Below are positions 34,000-45,400 of a stretch of DNA of 64,000 nucleotides, in pieces. Under the pieces are notes generated by a model. It was not told the origin of the DNA and did not search any database. It saw nothing but the letters and a program-made list of their open reading frames with translations. This DNA comes from Timema cristinae (lineage: Eukaryota > Arthropoda > Insecta > Phasmatodea > Timematidae): assembly GCA_039000515.1 (NCBI GenBank), contig JBCFYV010001001.1, forward strand, positions 13,663,620 through 13,727,619, read 5' to 3'. Position 1 is the stretch's first letter; every line of letters starts with the position of its first letter. Position numbers and translations under genes: made by a program.

Positions 34000-34260
34000 G
34001 TGTGGAAGGCTCTTGAATGGAACCTAGAGGAGGGATCTAGTGAGTTCTGAGAGGGTGGGGGGAAGTTAGGGGGAGGGCAAGGTCAGAGTTTGGTCGAGAG
34101 AAGATCCCCCGCCCTATTCTCACGCCACCGCCGTATGACCCGGGCCCCCCTCAACACCCCCGCACACACCCAACTCTACATCAAGGGGAGCGGACAACAA
34201 CCGGTTAACCGCCACGTAGAGCTAAGAGGGCGCGAGGGAAAGGGGGGGGGGGACAAACTG
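34000..34260. promoter_or_regulatory. GC-rich island, possible promoter or first exon
   Basis: A 260 bp block with many CpGs and G/C runs stands out from AT-rich flanks. It contains the Grainyhead-type site AACCGGTT at 34199-34206. A 74-codon plus-strand frame crosses it with a non-ATG start and no family match. Function is inferred from composition only. Confidence 0.35.
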
Positions 34261-34827
34261 TGTTGCGAGAATAAGTTAAAATCCTATTTTTTATACGAAT
34301 ATTTTTTTTTATAACTTTTGATTTTTTTTTTTGCAGTCAACATTGATAAACTTTGTGGTATTTTATAGGTAGGCCTATTGTTATCAAAAGTGATAGCTGC
34401 AATCACATGATTTGATGTATGAATACGTGAAACTAGATATAGAGTAGCGTTTCTTGCTGTTACTACTTTCATAGTACAATTATTTTTTTCTTTAAGAAGA
34501 CCCTTTTGACAGCTATAAAGTTTACTACATAGTTCTATATTTACACATTCATACGTCCAAATCATCTACACTGTCACTTTTATAATATAAATACCAAAAT
34601 AAACACTCATAATAATTTAGTAAAATATTATTGTTGATACTAAATAAATATGTTTGTATATTATAATCAAAATATTATAAAACGCTATAAAATAACATAG
34701 TTTTGTTTCCACCTTCTTAGTGCATGTTAAGGTTAAGGTTTGTAATGGAGTAAACTGCTATCAAGTAAAATAACCGCAAACACGTAGTTATTTTACTTTC
34801 TTTAAGTTTCTTATACTCAAAATTGGG

Positions 34828-35121
34828 AGACCTGGGGTCTAGGGGTAAGGTGTCAGACCTCTATGCTGACGGCCGGGGTTCAATCCTCGGTCCCGGCAAA
34901 GATTTATCTGATTACCAAACCCTTCCTTCACCTCTGACAAGACGTTTATCACATTGTGAATGTGGGGAATGCCAGGCCTCCACCGTGGTTCGGATCCACG
35001 TTAAACTGTAGGTCCTTCCATTTCATCTCACAATCACCCTACCATTACACATTAGCGTAAGTGCGTATAACCCGAATGGGTAGTAAACGCGGTGCTAATA
35101 ATAATAATAATAATATAATAA
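34828..35121 (+). mobile_element. SINE-A copy, full length, with target-site duplication
   Basis: Head 'gacctggggtctaggggtaa', B box 'ggggttcaatcctcgg', body 'gccaggcctccaccgtggtt', tail 'gggtagtaaacgcggtgct' plus (aat)n. Flanking 'tatactcaaa' at 34812-34821 and 35122-35131. Confidence 0.92.
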
Positions 35122-35349
35122 TATACTCAAATCTACTATACGTGTAGTGGTCAGTCAATTTTTTTAAAAAATCCCTCCGTCCCTCACCACTAGGCCAAGC
35201 ACACACACCCTTCTATTAATTAATGTTTATTCATTACAAGTCTTGATACTAATATCTCAGTAAAGTATGTATCTGTATTCTCTCAGGTTAGGGTCTCAAG
35301 TTCAACTCCAAACAGGGTTGGAAAAGTCTAGCATTGATTTAATTAAGGA

Positions 35350-35604
35350 TTTTTTTTTTGCACCACATTTTACTACTCGTTCGGGTTATACGTTTATGTA
35401 CTAATTACGCTGATGGTTTTAGGGATTAGGATGGTTACATTTTTAGAAGGTGTAATTGCAATTGCGAGGAAAAGAGAGTATAAAATCATTTTGGAAAAAC
35501 TCTCAGTACACCTGACTGAGATTCGAATTTCGATCTCCCCATCATCGGTAGTCAAGTCTACTGCGAGAGTAGCGCGTTAGATCATGCAGCCATCGAAGCA
35601 GGTT
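35350..35604 (-). mobile_element. SINE-B copy, full length
   Basis: Tail 'gcaccacattttactactcg', 'ttgcgaggaaaagagagtat', 'ctccccatcatcggtagtca', head 'gcgcgttagatcatgcagcc'. No clear duplication. Confidence 0.85.
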
Positions 35605-35654
35605 AAGTGACTTATTGGTGGTTGGGGGATTAGTTATAGTATGCTCCCTATTTA

Positions 35655-35790
35655 AATTTAATGTCACGCCCACCTTTCAAGTTAAGAGTCCGGGATCAAA
35701 CTCCAGGCATGGCTGGAAAAAACAAATTGATAAAATTGGGTTACCTCTTTCACAGTGATGAATCAAATAGTTGTGGAACTAATTAATTAA
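35655..35790 (+). mobile_element. SINE-F copy (partial)
   Basis: B-box-like 'gggatcaaactccagg' then 'gggttacctctttcacagtg' matches the middle block of the copy at 3415. Confidence 0.4.
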
Positions 35791-35799
35791 ATAATCCTA

Positions 35800-36690
35800 G
35801 TACTGGTAAGATCAGTAAAATTACGTTTCTACGCCTAATAATAATATGTATTACAATCGACATGTCTAAGTATTAATTTATTGTTGACTACTGATTATAT
35901 TGGGCTTTAAAATTACTCTGGTTATGCTTGATGAAACTCCACTTTCCCTTGCATACTTTCTAAACTAGAGTGCTAGCCGGTACACTGGACCAATAGGGAT
36001 GTTGGACCTACGTCAGCGAGCTTGACTGGTTTTGCTCAACTCTTGAAGGTCAGGACTAGGTTTTTTCACGAAATTAATTTCATTTTGGTGTTGTCCAAGC
36101 AAATGCTAACTTTTTAATATGATGACCTTGAAAGTGTTTGGGTTGTCAGCCTCATCTTAATCACTTTAAATCAACCAAACGTGATGGTTTCAGTTTTAAG
36201 AGCGACTTAGTGACCTTATTTTAAATTTACTTCTTGAACAATTCTTCTCTTTTATTTCTGTTTTCCACATCAATATTTGTCAGCATAAAATAGAATTTAT
36301 GAGGTATATTTAGTCTACAGAAAGAGATTAATAAGTTTATTATAGTTCAAAGACATACAGTTAGTAAATTTGACGATTCCTTATTGATGTGCGAAGATTT
36401 TAAACTTAGAATCTTCTTGAAAAAATATCAGCTCCAACTTTGCCTGGAAATTTTCTATCTGATTTAGACAATTTTGAATTTTCGTCACTAAAAACAATGA
36501 TGGCTAAAATACTTATTTATGTTGAATTATTCAATTACAGCCTTTTTAGCTGCTATGTAAACCAAAATTACAGATTAATATGAAAAAAACTTTATCATCT
36601 TGGAATTAAATATTTCTAAGAATTGTATAATAAAACATTTTATAAATTATCATATTGAATAAATTTATATATATACATAGCTATATATAC
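35800..36690. other. no gene identified
   Basis: AT-rich sequence with no supportable gene or repeat. Confidence 0.5.
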
Positions 36691-36694
36691 ATAT

Positions 36695-36844
36695 ATTCTA
36701 TATGTATAATATATTGTTCTTATTCAGGTGAATATATATACCTGTATAAGAACACTATATTATTTTTTATCAGCTAATACAATTAACAATAAATATTTGA
36801 CAATTAACAACAAATTCGAACCTCGTTACAACTTTAAGAATATT
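36695..36844 (+). repeat. SINE-A 5'-flanking repeat with palindrome, copy 2
   Basis: Contains the hairpin at 36717-36752 (arms 'ttcttattcaggtga' and 'tacctgtataagaa'), 'atcagctaatacaattaaca' and 'aaattcgaacctcgttacaa'. It is the inverted relative of 8893-9045 and directly adjoins the SINE head. Confidence 0.7.
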
Positions 36845-37122
36845 GGGTGACCTGGTGGTCTAGGGGTAAGAGGTCGGACTTCTGTGCTGGGGTCCGGGTT
36901 CAATCCTCGGTCCCGGCACAAATTTATCTGATTACCAAACCCTTCCTTCACCTCTGACAAGACATCTTGTGAATGTGGGGAATGCCAGGTCTCCACCGTG
37001 GTTCGGATTCCACGTTTAACTGTAGGTCCTCCATTTCATCTCACAATCACCCTACATTACACATTAGCGTAAGTGCGTAAACCCGAACGGGCAGTAAGAC
37101 GCGTGCTAATAAAAATAATAAT
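36845..37122 (+). mobile_element. SINE-A copy, full length
   Basis: 'gggtgacctggtggtctagg', B box 'gggttcaatcctcggtccc', tail 'cgggcagtaagacgcgtgct' plus short (aat)n. With its 5' flank it is the counterpart of the copy at 8580. Confidence 0.9.
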
Positions 37123-38219
37123 TTGGGCGTGCTTCAAATTGAAAAAAAAATGACTTAGCTCACTTTTACATCTCTCCTAAATTGTATCTCACAAATATGA
37201 ATATGAAACATTAAACACGCCTCCATAGTAACGTGATAAACATTCTGTGGGCTCAATGTATGTGTTTTATTTTTCAAAGGAATCAATTTCTCAAAATATA
37301 GCAGAGTTTTGGGATTCAATTTTTAATCCTTTTACTGTCAATTAATTTTTCGTTCATTATTTATTGATCCACTTCAAATAATATATTTCAGAATAGTTTA
37401 AAAGGATTTAATGAGTACACTGACTTTTTTTTAAAAACAATACCGAAAATTATGAATAATAGTGAAATCCAAAAGACATTTGACAACACCTAAGTTTTAT
37501 TTGGGCATAACAGATTGACTATTGTGGAATGTTTTTTTCAGACATCATTATATGATTAGCTTTATGCTAACCCTTTTAATAAATCTATTTTTAATGGTTT
37601 ATTTTATTTAGTTTTGTACTGCTTTATTGAAATTTAAAAACTTTCTTTACTAGCTTAATGCTTTAATTTATGTTATAATTACAATTTTAGATAATTACAG
37701 AGTTTTTAAAAATTAGACAATGTTATCTCGGTTATTATGTTCGACAGAAATATCAATATTTTAACTTACTAATTAGTTCTCCAGAGAGTACTTCACATTC
37801 AGTTGTCAACATATTTTAGAGAAATTTTAACGAACCATTTTAATAGTCCAGCTCATCATTTAAGGGCACGCTTATTTTAAAAAGTGTAACCAGATACTTT
37901 ACGTCTTTTTTTTTCTGCGCCAGCCATGTCTTAGATTTATTTTTTATCTTTGGAAAACTTTGGACTCCAAATATATCCACATGCTGGGTGAAAATATAAA
38001 TATACAAACTTGGGGTCTCCATGTGAGTTTCTATGATCTATTACAAGTTTAATCAAGAACCATTTATTAGTTCAAGGATAATAAGTAAGATGAATATATA
38101 GAAACGCAGACATAATTGTCACATTTATTAAATTTGCTATCACTTATTTATATATATTTATTTATTTGAGGTATTTATCTTGCACTTTTTTTTAACCAAC
38201 TGATTATATAATGAAAAGA
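37123..38219. other. no gene identified
   Basis: AT-rich with frequent stops. The minus frame at 37840-38022 has no recognisable content. Confidence 0.5.
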
Positions 38220-38458
38220 TCATTCCAATTAGCGAGAGCGAAAGGGCTTACCCATTTTCCGGGAAAGATATTTTCACACACGTTCCAGGGTCATTTACAT
38301 GCCACAATCGATATGGGACCGACGGCTTTATTTCCCCTCTGAAAAAAGTTGTGCTACTGATTTTTTATCGCTCAAGAAATATCCGTCAACCCCGGCTGGG
38401 TTTGAACCCACAAACATTGGGTCTTAAGGGTAGTATTTTACCCCAAGGCCATCAAGGT
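38220..38458 (-). mobile_element. SINE-E copy (tRNA-like head)
   Basis: On the minus strand: A-box-like 'tgatggccttggggta', B box 'gggttcaaacccagccg', then 'gataaaaaatcagtagcaca', 'gaaataaagccgtcggtccc', 'gattgtggcatgtaaatgac'. The head and body are distinct from SINE-A to D. Single copy here. Confidence 0.6.
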
Positions 38459-38661
38459 CGACACATTTTCTATTGGTATTGAAAAGGTTAAAAGTTATAT
38501 ATTCTAAGAAATGATTAAGTCTTTCAATATACCTTAAGTACCTTAAGTAAGTGGTGCTAAATTTAAAAAAATATATATATAGATATACTTTATGGAAGGG
38601 ACTATTCAACACCTGTGGAAATTGAATATTTTACACCTCCATATTTTATTCTTGATTTTTA

Positions 38662-38967
38662 GGGTGACCTGGTGGTCTAGTGGTTAGGTTTCAGACTTCT
38701 GTGTTAGGGGTCCGAGGTTCAACCCTCGGTCCCGGCACAGATTTATCTGATCTCCAAACCCTTCCTTCACCTCTGACGAAGACGTGTAATAATTAAAACT
38801 TGTGAATGTGAGGAATGCCAGGCCTCCACCGTGGTTCGGATTCCACGTTAAACTGTAGTTCCTCCATTTCTCACAATCACCCTACCATTACACATTAGCG
38901 TAAGTGCGTATAACTCAAACGGGTAGTAAGACGTGGTGCTAATAATAATAATAATAACAATAATAAT
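38662..38967 (+). mobile_element. SINE-A copy, full length, with target-site duplication
   Basis: 'gggtgacctggtggtctagt', B box 'gaggttcaaccctcgg', tail 'gtagtaagacgtggtgct' and (aat)n. Flanking 'attcttgattt' at 38648-38658 and 38968-38978. Confidence 0.92.
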
Positions 38968-39268
38968 ATTCTTGATTTCTGGATGGTTGCTTCCTTCTGT
39001 TTATATAATAAGTTTTTGATAAAATACTTTTAATTTAAGAAAACTCACTACCTTACGTTTATTTAAAATGTGTTTTTTTTCATCCAAAATTGTGTGTGAT
39101 AAGTATAAGGTTCCTGCGTGAGTACTGCATGCTTTTCAATAAATTGTGATTCAAAAGTAGTTGCTGAGATAACAGTAGATTTTTCAGGATACAGCGGCCC
39201 TTAAACTTTGATTTGATAGGCGTTTCTTCTAAACATTAATATAAGGTGTAAGAAAACTTGAGTATGGT

Positions 39269-39556
39269 CAGTATTTTTTTACAGTTTTTATAGCAAATAA
39301 CATTTTTGAAAATATTATTACTCCTGCAAATTCATTTAGTTAACTTTTTTCACATATTAACCTGAACAGTTTTTGAATACTTGTGAGCATCGAGAATGTT
39401 GAATAGGAATTTATCTTGTCATCTTAAATATTTCTGATTATAATCCACGATGTTCATTACAAATATTCAAGAAATGTTTATATTATTATCTATTTAAAAT
39501 TAAGTTAACAATTCTACTAGAATTTATTTTGAAAATAAAAAGTGTTTATTCTGTAA
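39269..39556. mobile_element. long-arm fold-back MITE, copy 4 (diverged)
   Basis: Left end 'cagtatttttttacagtttt' plus 'tatagcaaata', inner 'tttttgaatacttgtgagca' paired with 'tgttcattacaaatattcaa', and a right end near 'aaaagtgtttattctg'. Same layout as the copies at 5914 and 8048. Confidence 0.5.
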
Positions 39557-40350
39557 AATATAAGAAAGAATATCTTTAACTCATATTCCCTTCAATTCAA
39601 TCATAAACTTTATGTTTTTGAAACGGAATTACCTTAAATATTTAACTTTAATTAATTTACAGCCACATTTTTAATTGTGAAGTATTCAATAAAAAATTAA
39701 TTATTTCATTATTTTATAATACTAACTATATTAAACCTTTATTAAGGAGAAACCCCCGAAAATATACATTTATTTAAAATACTTTAGACTACAGGTAATT
39801 AGTCCCTGTTGATTTACGTAATTTCTAACTTAAAAAATGGTTTATTCTTTTATATTAATATGCAGAAGTATTTTAAGAAAATTCTTGTTAAATATATCCC
39901 AAATATCGATTAACAAAGCTACTATAATCTTCAATAAGCCTTGGTAGTTAGTTGGCTTTATACTCTAATTCTAAGCAGTTACGATAACAACCAACACAAA
40001 TTGAACACTTAAATTTTGCTTGAAAATCACATTTTAAAAATGTTATTTAATATTTATTTTAATAAACAAAACAAAAAATGCTCATTAATGACTAGATAAA
40101 ATTTCATTCCCTATGGCCCACTTTAAAGATGTAACAATCCCAAAATAATAAATTTATTCTTTGAAGAACGTCTTCAGTAAAATAATTTCACAAGAGCGAT
40201 TTTTTTTTTTCCTTGTAATTTTTCCAAAATAGAATGACCAACTCATCATTTTTAATAATGTTTTACTTTTAATATTTCCTAGCTATACAGTTAATTCAAT
40301 GAACATATTCATTGAATAAATACACAATACACATACCGTCACTATTTTAG

Positions 40351-40492
40351 AAATGACAACAGTAGCTGCATGTATTTCAACAATGCAATGCCTGGACGAC
40401 CGATGGGTGGATATATTGACAACAACATGCTATCTTTAAAGGCCTTGACGTGTTACGGCTTTTACCCTAGACACCAATGCTTCGTTGAATAA
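40351..40492 (+). CDS. possible terminal exon, unrecognised gene
   Basis: After acceptor-like 'gtcactattttag' a 46-codon frame reads NDNSSCMYFNNAMPGRPMGG ... and stops at TAA 40490, with an AATAAA overlapping the stop. Codon use and GC are higher than the flanks. The stretch sits in a SINE-free interval. No family or upstream exon is recognised. Confidence 0.25.
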
Positions 40493-41080
40493 ATAGTATA
40501 CAATTGTAAAAGAAAGAACCTTATCTATATGAATGAGAAGATACTAGATCTACTTTCACGTATTCATACGCCAAGTCATGTTATATGTAGCTCTCATTCT
40601 TTTATTTTATAAATATCTATAAAATAACACTAATAAAATGGTATAATTCTGTATATTTTTAAGGTAAAAATAGGTATTTTTTATTTCTAAAAGTATCTTC
40701 TAATAAAAATGGGACTGCAACTACAGTAAGAAATATATAGTGTTCAAATTAGTATTCAAATAAAATTGATTTTTAGTAGGTTTAAATATGCGATAAAAAT
40801 AATGTAAGATTATGTTTTAAAATTAGTTTAAACATTTTAACTTTGTAGCTCAAAACAACATCAAAATATAACCCATAAGTTTGAAAAGTAAAAATGTTGT
40901 AACTAAAATAGAAATGTGTTAGAACGCATGAGCTAGTTTAGATATGGTTTAGCAGTAGATCTCTCTTCATATTACCTTGACTATCAGCCATGTCATTAAT
41001 TTTACACGATAACAGTTTATGTTAATGACTGTAGAGTTTCATGTAACATCAATTTATTGTGCTGTTGTTGTTTTTTTCAG

Positions 41081-41223
41081 AAAGGTACTTTTAAATTTTT
41101 CACGGTCCCATGAACTGACGTCAACACATTGTTTTTTGTATACCCTTGGTCGGTGAAAGGTTCATCTTACAAAGCTTATTACATCGTCAAAATAATTGTT
41201 TGTTAATTTATTTTGAAAAATAA
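41081..41223 (+). CDS. possible terminal exon with 3' UTR and AATAAA
   Basis: A strong acceptor 'gctgttgttgtttttttcag' (ends 41080) precedes KGTFKFFTVP and a TGA, or in another frame 24 codons to TGA. AATAAA follows at 41218. A perfect CRE palindrome TGACGTCA is at 41116-41123. The coding part is too short to identify. Confidence 0.2.
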
Positions 41224-41854
41224 AGTTTATTTGGTGAATTTCCTACGCAATAATGTATCTAGTGGTGTAATAATTTTATTAAATATACGAATACATACGT
41301 TTCATTAGTCGTGACTAAGTATCTCTAAAATAATTATGTTATAATTATAAAATAGAAGTTTAATGTTTTCAAAAATACGCCGTTCTTTAAATAAATATCG
41401 TTTGTTGTGATATTTTCTTGACACTAAAGCTAATATCCACGATTAATTTGTTTATCATTGATAGTAATTAATGTTGGCATCATTGTATTTAATTTGACAT
41501 ATATGAATGTATAGGTGTAGGTATTTTTACATTTTGAAATTTTATTTATTTTAACTCTACTATTTTAGACTCATTCTACATAATAAATTATTAATTACTA
41601 TTGATAAATTTGTAAACATAATATTTTATTAAATATTACTGGAAAATATTATATTAAGAATCATTTAAAAAGAGTATTCTGAAAAGAGAATTATAGAATT
41701 TGTAGCAAATGTAGAATAAACTCTTACAATTTGATACACATTATTTGAGTTTGTACAGCTACACTTTATATTTTTGTAACTACTAATCTGTTTTGTTTGA
41801 GATATGTGTACTCAAATTTTGACAGTAAGTTTAATGTATATCTATATAAAGTTA

Positions 41855-42128
41855 TTATTAGCACCGCGTCTTACTACCCATTCGGGTTATACGCACTTAC
41901 GCTAATGTGTAATGGTAGGGTGATAGTGAGATGAAATGAAGGACCTACAGTTTAACGTGGAATCCGAACCACGGTGGAGACCTGGCATTCCCCACATTCA
42001 CAAGATGTCTTGTCAGAGGTGAAGGAAGGGTTTGGTAATCAGATAAATATTTGCCAGGACCGAGGATTGAACCCCGGCCGCCAGCATAGAAATCTGACAC
42101 CTTACCCCTAGACCGCCAGGTCACCCCA
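41855..42128 (-). mobile_element. SINE-A copy, full length, with target-site duplication
   Basis: Tail 'agcaccgcgtcttactaccc' to head complement 'agaccgccaggtcacccc'. Flanking 'tatataaagtta' at 41843-41854 and 42129-42140. Confidence 0.92.
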
Positions 42129-42140
42129 TATATAAAGTTA

Positions 42141-43640
42141 AACCAGTAACTGTATTTGGAGATTTTTATAGTGGAAATTTCAAAATTTATAATATATTTT
42201 ATAGTAATTTTGCGTGGATAATAAAACCTTATAGTCTACAATAATTACATTTTCAAGATAGGCGTACTATGTATTTTTTGATTGCATATATTTTACTTTA
42301 ATATGAATAAAAAAAATATATATATATAATATACAAACAATATTTTATGTCAGCCTAAATAATAAATATTTTATATTATGAACATTACTGGTTTAGATTT
42401 AAATATTAGGTATTAATTTTTATTAGTTTTAAAACTTTCTAACAAATCTATGTGTTTTAGTTAATTGCCTAAGTCTTTGAGCTGAACATATGAGAATGCT
42501 TACCGATGCAAAGATCATCCCCTTTGACTTGCAAGTATTGGAAATGTTGAGGTTCTAATCTCGGCCATATGTAATGGGGGTGAATTATCCTAAATTATTT
42601 ATGACTGCTTCAAAAAACCTTAGCGTATATTTCTTCTAAATAAATATTTCTTGACATATATTTATTTTAGTTTTTATTTCATTTATTTTATTTTAATTCT
42701 TCTTTCAATTTTAACTTAATACTTCACCAGGGGTTATGTTATATTTTAATAATCCTAAATTAAGACAGAGTTAACCCAATGGTAGATATTTTTTACTTTG
42801 AATTTGAAGACTAGGATTTGAATCTCGTTAGTTTGAGTAGAGGTGTATTTCAAAACCATGTGTTTTTATATTTATTTACACTTATTGTTGGTGTAAATCC
42901 TTAAGATAGCCCTCTTTGTTTAGAGCCATTATGTGTGTCACTAAAAATCTGTGTAGAGGCTCGTATTCAAAATACACGAAATTGTATTCCATTTTAAACA
43001 CTATGTTAATATTTATCTAACTGAAATTATTTGCGCAAACTTTAATGAATATTAATGAAAGCATTATTCGAAATTCGAAAAACATAAATACTAGCGAGGA
43101 AATCGTTTCCTAATGGTTTTTATAAAAATAATAAGTATCTGTCACAATATCTTTTGATTCTTTTTACGACTATACTTTTATTTTTATCAGTTAATAAATA
43201 TATTAGGGCAACTCTAGTTAATTTACAAATTTAAAACTGTAAACATAAGCTTTGTGGTACACTACAAACATTCTATTTGTATGATTTAGTACAAATCCAA
43301 ATTAATTAAGTTTCTAAAATAATAGTAGTGGCTACTTATTAAAATACTGATTACATTTGAAAATATGGATTCAGGAATAAAATCCTGAAGTTTAACGTGA
43401 TGGTATTGTTAAATATTAGGTAGGATTACTTTTTATTTAAATATTTTTATAAAAAAAAACATCATCATAACGATCAATTTAGTCACACCTCATTTGTAAA
43501 CAACATAACTTTTTAATAATCCCTCTCTTAATGATTATAAAATTATTCCAACCTTGAACAAAACATTAATAAAAAAAATAGTGAGTTCAAATTAAATAAA
43601 AGCATTCTAGAAAAGGTGAGGGATAAGTTGGCCGTGCTCC
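42141..43640. other. AT-rich stretch, at most SINE-B debris
   Basis: Weak tRNA-SINE echoes ('gaggttctaatctcgg' at about 42550 and 'ggatttgaatctcg' at about 42813) are too decayed to bound. Nothing else found. Confidence 0.4.
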
Positions 43641-43910
43641 AGTTCATCCACGTGACGTAGTAGCCCCCCTACCGCGGCGTGGGAACGTTAGGAATGTCAG
43701 CAGGTGTAGACGGGAGACAGGCGAGACGAATGCAGCTTCATCAACAGACATTAGCTGGACCAACACGCCATGCCGGTCGCTCTTGTGATCATCCGTCACG
43801 GCCATTTCACCGCCCGACACGACGGATCTACTAGCCTGGGCTTGCAAACCGACATGTTTTAGTTGGTATAGACACGACGTGTGTCTGCAGTATTTCAATA
43901 TTACCACAGA
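43640..43910 (-). promoter_or_regulatory. CpG-rich island, possible promoter or first exon
   Basis: Roughly 270 bp dense in CpG within AT-rich DNA. E-box CACGTG (43649-43654) overlaps CRE-like TGACGTAG (43653-43660). On the minus strand an ATG at 43805 in good context (gaaATGg) opens 53 codons (MAVTDDHKSDRHGVLVQL...) to 43644, with a possible donor at CGCG|GTAGGG. This could be a first exon of an unknown minus-strand gene. The minisatellite starts immediately after it. Confidence 0.35.
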
Positions 43911-43949
43911 GGGAGCATAATGTAATTTTTTATTTGATTTATTTCGTTG

Positions 43950-45400
43950 TAGTTCTCATATATAACTAGCTCTCAATACATGTTTCTGAAGGTAATCATT
44001 TCTGTAATATCTTTATAGTATACGTGTATTTACCTGAGTCACAAAGCATGTTTCTGTAATTAATAATTTCTGCAATCTCTTGTTAATATACATGTATCGA
44101 CTGAATCACAAAGAATGTTTCTGTAGGTAATCATTTCTGCAATCTCTTGATTTAACACATGTATTTACCTGAATCACAAAGCATGTTTCTGTTAGGTAAT
44201 AATTTCTGCAATCTATTGGTAATATACATGTATCGACCCATATCACAATCACAAAACATGTTTTTGTAGATTATTATTTCTGTAATCTCTTGATAATATA
44301 CATGTATCGACCCAAATCACAATCACAAAACATGTTTTTGTTGATTATCATTTCTGTAATCTATTGATAGACTACGTGTATTGACATGAATCTCAAACAC
44401 AAAGCATGTTTGTGTAGGTTAAAATTTCTGCAATCTCTTGATATTACACATGTATTTACATGAATCACAAAGTAGGTTTCTGTAATTAATAATTTCTACA
44501 ATATCTTAATAATATACATGTATCAACCCGGATCACAATCACAAAACCTGTTTTTGTAGATTATCATTTCTCTAATCTATTGATAGAATACGTATATTGA
44601 CCTGAATAACAAACACAAATTATGTTTAAGTAGGTAAAAATTTCTGCAATCTCTTGATATTACACATGTATTTACCTGAATCAGAAAGTATGTTTCTGTA
44701 GGTAATAATTTCTGCAAATTCTTTATAATATACATGTATCGGCCTGAATCACAATCACAAAACATGTTTTTGTAGATGATCATTTCTGCAATCTCCTTAT
44801 AGTATACATGTATTGACCTGAATCACAAAGCATGTTTCTGTAAGTAATAATTTCTGCAATCTCTTGGTAATATACATGTTTCGACCTGAATCACAATCAC
44901 AAAGCATATTTCTGTAGATATACATGTATCAACCCGAATCACAATAACAAAACATGTTTTTATAGATTATCATTTCTGCAATCTCTTGATAGTATACATG
45001 TATTTACCTGAATCACAAAGTATGTTTCTGTAGGTAATAATTTCTGCAATTTTTTTATAATATACATGTATTGGCCCGAATCACAATCACAAAAATGTTT
45101 TTGTAGATTATCATTTCTGCAATCGCTTGGTAATATACATGTATCGACCCGAATCACAATCACAATGTATATTTCTGTAGATATACATGTATCAACTCGA
45201 ATCACAATCACAAAATATGTTTTTGTAGATTATCATTTCTGCAACCTCTTGATATTATGCATGTATTGACCTGCATCACAAAGCATGTTTTTGTAGGTAA
45301 TAATTATTGCTATCTCTTGATATTTTGCATGCATTGAACTAGTTACATGTTTCTTAAGATAATCATTTCAGCTATATTTGATATTATTAATGAACTGGAT
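43950..45400 (+). repeat. minisatellite, 67-80 bp unit, about 20 copies
   Basis: Each unit reads roughly 'tttctgcaatctcttgata', 'atatacatgtatcgacc', 'gaatcacaa' (optionally extended by 'tcacaa'), 'agcatgtttctgtag' and 'gtaataat'. Anchor spacing measured at 44023, 44091, 44158, 44227, 44301, 44375 and 44449 gives 67-74 bp. Decaying units continue to about 45690. Open frames on both strands here are repeat-driven. Confidence 0.9.

Noticed and set aside
34828..34905. tRNA gene (A and B boxes present)
   Set aside because: The head is followed by a SINE body, repeated tail and target-site duplication. The cloverleaf 3' half is not maintained. The same holds for other SINE heads.
44577..45269. Cys/Asp-rich repetitive open frames
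   Set aside because: They lie in the 67-80 bp minisatellite, in several frames and on both strands, with no conserved unit in frame.
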